Of a DNA stretch of 35,427 nucleotides, positions 31,669-35,427 are shown piece after piece. The stretch covers positions 1 through 35,427 of the forward strand of contig NZ_JABUAE010000038.1 of NCBI RefSeq assembly GCF_013314535.1. The letters run 5' to 3'. The notes under the pieces were generated by a model, which saw nothing but the letters and a program-made list of their open reading frames with translations, was not told the DNA's origin and searched no databases. The position numbers were made by a program, and so were the translations under genes. The DNA comes from Bacillus sp. Xin1 (GTDB taxonomy: Bacteria > Bacillota > Bacilli > Bacillales > Bacillaceae_G). Numbering within the stretch: position 1 is the first letter of the stretch; each line of letters begins with the position of its first letter.

Positions 31669-31869
31669 TTGAGGAGTCAATTGAAAGAGATTCTAGATAA
31701 CAAAGGTATAAAATATGGTTTTGTTGCAAAAAAAGCTGGAATTACTAATGCTACTATGACAAATCTGATTAAAGGTGGCATCCCTACTCTACCTGTTGCA
31801 TATCGTATTGCAAAAGTTCTAGAGCTGCATGTGGAGGATATTTGGTCAGAAGAAAACCCTGCTGATTAA
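31669..31869 (+). CDS. XRE-family regulator divergent from the FtsK operon
   Basis: A 66-aa Cro/CI-type protein. I choose TTG 31669, eight bases after AAGGGAG, over a GTG at 31660 that touches that site. The HTH is in FVAKKAGITNATMTNLIKGG, followed by LPVAYRIAKVLELHVEDIW, the usual end. It is divergent from the FtsK operon and probably controls it or its own transcription. Its last codons overlap the end of the Mrr-like pseudogene by four bases. Confidence 0.85.
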   Translation: MRSQLKEILDNKGIKYGFVAKKAGITNATMTNLIKGGIPTLPVAYRIAKVLELHVEDIWSEENPAD

Positions 31870-32178
31870 TTATTAGCAGGGTTTAATACATATTGAGGCA
31901 ATGGGTGACGTTCGATAGACTCCATGTACATTTCAGCTAGTCTGGATCCATCGATTAATTCTTTTGCATATTGTTTAGCGCTTTTCGAAAAGCCACCGGT
32001 TGAAACAACATATCCACATTTTGCTCCGCGCTTAGCAATATTACTATATACAAGTGCAATTGCCTTGTAAGACATGTCATTACATAAACACTTCACTTGG
32101 CCAAGATGGAGAATCATAGAAACGTAGGACTTTAGAGAAGAGAGTTGCAAATAAAGAATACTCAATATTGTTTCTCAT
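31866..32178 (-). pseudogene. Mrr-like restriction endonuclease, frameshifted fragment
   Basis: After GGGGAGAAGGAG an ATG at 32178 opens MRNNIEYSLFATLFSKVLRF. In a second frame the protein continues as MILHLGQVKCLCNDMSYKAI, then SNIAKRGAKCGYVVSTGGFS and KSAKQYAKELIDG. The QVK corresponds to the QxK of Mrr-type catalytic cores and the VSTGGFSKSAKQYA to their GxxVTTxxFTxxAxxYA. The acidic residue that should precede is not clear. With the shift and the short length it is unlikely to be active. Confidence 0.55.
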
Positions 32179-32298
32179 CTCCTTCTCCCCTTTACCTCTA
32201 CGCTATATCAGATTAATTCTTATCCCCCTGTTGAGAACTACGAGAAACGCATATGACATAAACTGTATTTTTTTGAGGAAAGTTTAACCATTTATTGT

Positions 32299-32387
32299 TA
32301 TAATTAAATCCGCAATATTTTTCCAGGAGGGTTCCTATGAAGAACAGTAGGATAATGGACATACATACTAGGCACTCCCCTCCTTAA
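32299..32387 (+). promoter_or_regulatory. Leader region of the LXG operon with a short ORF and SD-masking hairpin
   Basis: A TATAAT (32299-32304) has no good -35. Then a strong AGGAGGG (32325-32331) serves an ATG at 32337, opening MKNSRIMDIHTRHSPP (16 aa, stop at 32385). The end of this ORF, CCCTCCT (32378-32384), is complementary to the ribosome binding site, and CCTA/TAGG add to the stem. The hairpin would mask the ribosome binding site of the leader itself. It may be a leader peptide or a chance dyad. Confidence 0.4.
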
Positions 32388-32420
32388 TACGTTCATAGAA
32401 ATATAGAAAGGGTTTATGCG

Positions 32421-32696
32421 ATGGGACAATTTCAAAGTAATTTTCAAGCGGCACAACAAATCGCTACGCAGATGAGAAATGCTTCGGATACAATCCAAAG
32501 TGCGACAAATCGTTCTATAAAGAAGGCGACGCGAACTACGCTAACTGTTAATTCCAAAGCGCAGGAAGCGAATCAACAAGCGTTTGATTTGACGAAACAA
32601 TTTTGCGCCGCCTTTCACCAAGCGGTCGATAATATTCATTCGGTAGCTAAAGAGTTTGAGAGAATAGATAACGAACTTCACAACACTTTTCGCTAA
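32421..32696 (+). CDS. LXG-associated small helical protein (WXG-like, DUF3130/TIGR04197 type)
   Basis: A 91-aa, all-helical protein beginning MGQFQSNFQAAQQIATQMRN, with no Trp-X-Gly but with the pattern of a helical hairpin (break near KKATRTTLTVNSKAQE). In Bacillaceae and related species, proteins of this type are encoded just before LXG toxins. They bind the LXG domain and help target it to the type VII secretion system. GAAAGGG stands eight bases before the ATG. It is the first structural gene of the four-gene operon. Confidence 0.8.
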   Translation: MGQFQSNFQAAQQIATQMRNASDTIQSATNRSIKKATRTTLTVNSKAQEANQQAFDLTKQFCAAFHQAVDNIHSVAKEFERIDNELHNTFR

Positions 32697-32737
32697 TGTG
32701 AAAACCTACGTAAAGGAAAAATGGTAGGAGGAAAAAG

Positions 32738-33100
32738 ATGAGTCAAGATATTGAAAACCAAATCAAACAATTAAATCAAAAGTTACGTAGTGTATTCGAA
32801 GAACAAGACCGAAATCAATCCGCGATTCAAACTCAGGAGCAAGTAGAAGCAGATTTTCACGAATGGAAAGGTCAAAACAATTGTTTATTTAATCGAATTC
32901 TAGAAACTTGGCATAGGGATAGAGAATTATCTCATTTTTTTATGAATATGCGTCAAGAAGCAGGGCACATCGAGCGAAAACTTACATTCAAATTGGAAAA
33001 CCAAAAAGAAACGTTGCTTAAAGAAAGACGAGACCTGAGTGATTTAGAAAACGACCTTTCCTATCAGCAACAACAATTAGCGAGGGAGGTCAATGCATGA
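32738..33100 (+). CDS. LXG-associated DUF3958-type protein
   Basis: A 120-aa helical protein beginning MSQDIENQIKQLNQKLRSVF, with heptad-like spacing over most of its length. The central FHEWKGQNN and ILETWHRDRELSHFF carry the conserved Trp residues. DUF3958 proteins are the second small partner encoded with LXG toxins and probably form a helical bundle with the LXG domain before export. GTAGGAGG precedes the ATG. Its stop overlaps the next start (ATGA), so translation is coupled to the toxin gene. Confidence 0.82.
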   Translation: MSQDIENQIKQLNQKLRSVFEEQDRNQSAIQTQEQVEADFHEWKGQNNCLFNRILETWHRDRELSHFFMNMRQEAGHIERKLTFKLENQKETLLKERRDLSDLENDLSYQQQQLAREVNA

Positions 33101-34635
33101 GTTTAAATATGTATTTGGGAGAAGTACAAAGCCAGACTCAAAGCATGAATGCTGTATGTACCGCTACCATTCAAGGTATGGAACAAGCTATTCAGTCAAT
33201 TGACGCTTTTGCAATTGATACTGTTCTACAAGGCCAAACATATAGTAGTGCAAAAGCATTTTTTGCACAAACCTTTCGTCCTTTAGCGCAAGGAATCATT
33301 TACTTATGTGAAGAATTAATTCGTCAGAATGATGCCTTTCCAAGTCAATTTCAATCACAGGTAGCTTCAACTGATGTCATTGAACAAGAAATATTAGAAC
33401 AAATTCGAGAAATTGACCGAATGAAAACCAGTATGGAAGCTGTCAGTCAAACTATGCCAATCCCAGGTATGGACGCTATGGCGAATCTTTTTATTGCCAT
33501 GAGGCGCAAACTTCAAGAAAAGTTAGATCATCTGTATCAATTCAATCAGACCTCTAGCAATAACTATAGTACAGCAATTCAATTAGCCGCTAGCATTGCG
33601 ACGGGTTTGGCGGAAGTCCAAAGCGGAAAAGGCTTTAGTCCTGCAAGTGGCACATTTAGTACGCAAGGGTTGAATATGGAGTGGACTACTTCTATTCAAT
33701 CGATTATAGAAGAGCGAGCTCATCAAGGCGAGATTAAAGACGTTACTTTGCAAGAACAACAAGCTGCTTTACAGGAGCAAGAAGACAATAGACCATGGTA
33801 TGAAAAAACAGCCATTGGCGCTTGGGAATTTTTTCAAGGTGTTTGTAATTCAGCTGCTGAAAACTTTTCAGGCGCGGAATTACTGATGGGTGATGAATTA
33901 GAAAACAAAACAACCTTTCAAGCTGGAAACCTTGTGGGGAACGTTGTATCAGGAGTAGGATCTATCTTTGAAATTTTGGGTGGTATCGCTCTTGTAACAG
34001 GATCTAATGTTGGAACCGTATTGTTAGAAGGAGCAACTTTTGGGCTAGCCTCACCAATTGTTATTCCAGCTGATGTAGCCCTTACAGCAGCTGGAGCGGG
34101 TGTTGCTACACATGGTGGATTTGTATGGTATAATACAATTCAAAATAGTATTGATACTCTTCGAAAATTCCAGTCTTCATCGTCTTCTGGTGGTAGTAGT
34201 TCTAACCCATCGACATGGAACGAATTTCAAACTGCCAACAAAGGTAAATATAATAAGGATGAAATGAGTAAGGCTTGGGATAAGTATAAAAAAGAAAATG
34301 GTATTGAAAGTGACTCAGGCGATAAAACTTACACAAGACCTTCAGGATATAGAAAGGGCGTAAGAGATAAAGTCTGGGACAATGCTAAAAGTGAAGATGG
34401 TCACGTAAGAGATCCAATAAACAATGAAATAATGAATAAAGATGAGCCTTGGGATATGGGGCATTTACCAGGTTATGAATTTAGAAAGCATAAAAAAAGT
34501 GCTGAAGAAAGAGGAATAACAAGAGAACAGTTTTTAGATGAACATAACAATCCTGATCATTACCGCCCTGAACTTCCGTCATCGAATAGGAGTCATAAAG
34601 GTGAGGATTTAACGGATGATTATTTTGGAGACTGA
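33097..34635 (+). CDS. LXG polymorphic toxin with C-terminal GH-E nuclease domain
   Basis: A 512-aa type VII secretion effector. Residues about 1-205 are the LXG domain (SLNMYLGEVQSQTQSMNAVC, with YSSAKAFFAQTFRPLAQGI). Residues about 235-350 contain hydrophobic glycine-rich segments (GNVVSGVGSIFEILGG), as in many LXG linkers. A Ser/Gly linker (SSSSSGGSSS) leads to the toxin tip. The last ~90 residues, with EPWDMGHLPGYEFRK and the closing DHYRPELPSSNRSHKGE, are the GH-E type of HNH-like nuclease; Gly-His and Glu give the name. The target is probably DNA of competing bacteria. The immunity gene follows after 38 bases. Confidence 0.9.
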   Translation: MSLNMYLGEVQSQTQSMNAVCTATIQGMEQAIQSIDAFAIDTVLQGQTYSSAKAFFAQTFRPLAQGIIYLCEELIRQNDAFPSQFQSQVASTDVIEQEILEQIREIDRMKTSMEAVSQTMPIPGMDAMANLFIAMRRKLQEKLDHLYQFNQTSSNNYSTAIQLAASIATGLAEVQSGKGFSPASGTFSTQGLNMEWTTSIQSIIEERAHQGEIKDVTLQEQQAALQEQEDNRPWYEKTAIGAWEFFQGVCNSAAENFSGAELLMGDELENKTTFQAGNLVGNVVSGVGSIFEILGGIALVTGSNVGTVLLEGATFGLASPIVIPADVALTAAGAGVATHGGFVWYNTIQNSIDTLRKFQSSSSSGGSSSNPSTWNEFQTANKGKYNKDEMSKAWDKYKKENGIESDSGDKTYTRPSGYRKGVRDKVWDNAKSEDGHVRDPINNEIMNKDEPWDMGHLPGYEFRKHKKSAEERGITREQFLDEHNNPDHYRPELPSSNRSHKGEDLTDDYFGD

Positions 34636-34673
34636 AATTATTAAAAATTATTAGCGAAAGATAGGAGAGTAAA

Positions 34674-35252
34674 ATGGGGATATCAAATGAAAGTAAAATA
34701 ATTGCTAAATCAGCTTTAAAAACGTTTGGAGGTAATCCTGTTGTTTCTAAATATTGGGATGATAATAGTATAAGTAATATAGATATTTTATCAACAGGAG
34801 ATAGACCTTGTGAGGGGGTTACATCGTATTCTACTATTGGCTTGCATATGCACTCAATAGGACAATCTATAGATGAAAAGTCTTTACGAGTAGAAATTGT
34901 TGGTGCGAGCGCAACAGCTTATAATAATTATGCAAATGTACTAGCAACATGTGCTTTTTATGTAATCAATTCAAAAATGCCAATCTATCCAGGTCAAGTA
35001 TTTTTGGATGTGTTGAAGTTTTATTATCCTAATAGTGAGATGAAACATATATTTTTTGTGCCACCATTTCTGTGGGAAGATCAGTTACAAACAATGGATT
35101 TCCCAGACAAAAAAGTTGCATGGTTGCTTGCCGTCCCAATATCAGAAAAAGAATATTTATTTGCTCAACAAAATGGTTCAAATAAGCTTGAAGATTTATT
35201 CGAGCAAAATGACATAGACATTTTCGATATTGAACGAAAGTCTGTACTGTAA
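34674..35252 (+). CDS. SUFU-family immunity protein
   Basis: A 192-aa protein of the suppressor-of-fused fold, a common immunity family in polymorphic toxin operons. Visible features are VSKYWDDNSISNIDILSTGD, the strand VTSYSTIGLHMHSI, RVEIVGAS and the ending AWLLAVPISEKEYLFAQQNG. A GGAGAG precedes the ATG. It directly follows the GH-E toxin, so it should bind and neutralise that nuclease in the producing cell. No signal peptide is present, as expected for a cytoplasmic immunity protein. Confidence 0.85.
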   Translation: MGISNESKIIAKSALKTFGGNPVVSKYWDDNSISNIDILSTGDRPCEGVTSYSTIGLHMHSIGQSIDEKSLRVEIVGASATAYNNYANVLATCAFYVINSKMPIYPGQVFLDVLKFYYPNSEMKHIFFVPPFLWEDQLQTMDFPDKKVAWLLAVPISEKEYLFAQQNGSNKLEDLFEQNDIDIFDIERKSVL

Positions 35253-35397
35253 TATTATACTGAATACTTTATAAGAGTATATTGTTTCTACAAATTATAA
35301 TTCTCAAACGAATGTGTAATTGGTTTTGAATAAAAAGCACTTAATAATTTATGCAAAATGTATTTAATATGGAAAGCAGAAAATCTAAAGTATGATA

Positions 35398-35426
35398 AAA
35401 AATCCGACTCTTATGAGTCGGATTTT
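35398..35426. terminator. Terminator of the LXG operon
   Basis: Arms AAAATCCGACTC and GAGTCGGATTTT around TTAT, 145 bases after the immunity gene. The region between shows no gene. Confidence 0.85.
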
Positions 35427-35427
35427 C

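Overview
The window looks like AT-rich chromosomal DNA of the Bacillus cereus group, probably a B. thuringiensis-like strain. Pointers are the alkaline D-peptidase gene, IS231 and IS231-type ends, a Tn4430-type terminal repeat, a Cyt-like toxin gene, a class A penicillin-binding protein and a Bacillus LXG toxin operon. All names come from reading motifs; no database search was run.

Layout. (1) 1-4700 is the early/lysogeny end of a prophage: DnaB helicase (cut by the window edge), DnaD-like protein, three small genes, a self-cleaving LexA/CI-type repressor with a cluster of 15-bp operators, and a tyrosine integrase. The integrase lies beside an MFS transporter gene whose 3' part is missing, so this is probably one prophage end. 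(2) 5300-9470 carries a class A PBP with a Gly/Asn/Pro repeat tail, a 1-kb gene-poor stretch, a small unknown gene and a KTSC-domain gene. (3) 9480-17400 is a graveyard of mobile DNA: a frameshifted and an intact GH25 lysozyme, a phage Gp49-like gene, integrase scraps, an IS3 scrap, a Cyt-like toxin gene, a P-domain protein, a scrap of a replication-relaxation gene and a truncated thioredoxin gene.

(4) 17590-25813 is the most unusual region. About ten IS231-type 18-bp ends (consensus CATNGCYATCAANYTAAG) delimit passenger genes that have no transposase of their own. The junctions between neighbouring units are 11-bp spacers; GGGTACCGCCA occurs three times. The last copy runs into a 38-bp Tn3/Tn4430-type inverted repeat. 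The passengers are an alkaline D-peptidase (adp), a GC-rich aminoglycoside-phosphotransferase-like gene, a histidine phosphatase, and a lipid-synthesis set: plsY, a truncated fabZ and fabH, with a FapR-like operator over the fabH promoter. One IS231 copy, with a single in-frame stop in its transposase, closes the row. This matches the Mobile Insertion Cassette (MIC) arrangement of the B. cereus group, here as a tandem chain.

(5) 25865-28552 holds a GNAT acetyltransferase, a decayed second GNAT and a membrane-anchored serine hydrolase. (6) 28800-31870 has two IS231 5' scraps followed by a plasmid/ICE-like set: replication-relaxation protein, FtsK/SpoIIIE-type ATPase, two small proteins and a divergent XRE regulator. 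(7) 31866-32178 is a broken Mrr-like nuclease gene. (8) 32300-35427 is a type VII secretion LXG polymorphic-toxin operon: two small helical partners, an LXG protein with a GH-E nuclease tip, a SUFU-family immunity protein and a terminator, preceded by a short leader ORF whose ribosome binding site can be hidden in a hairpin.
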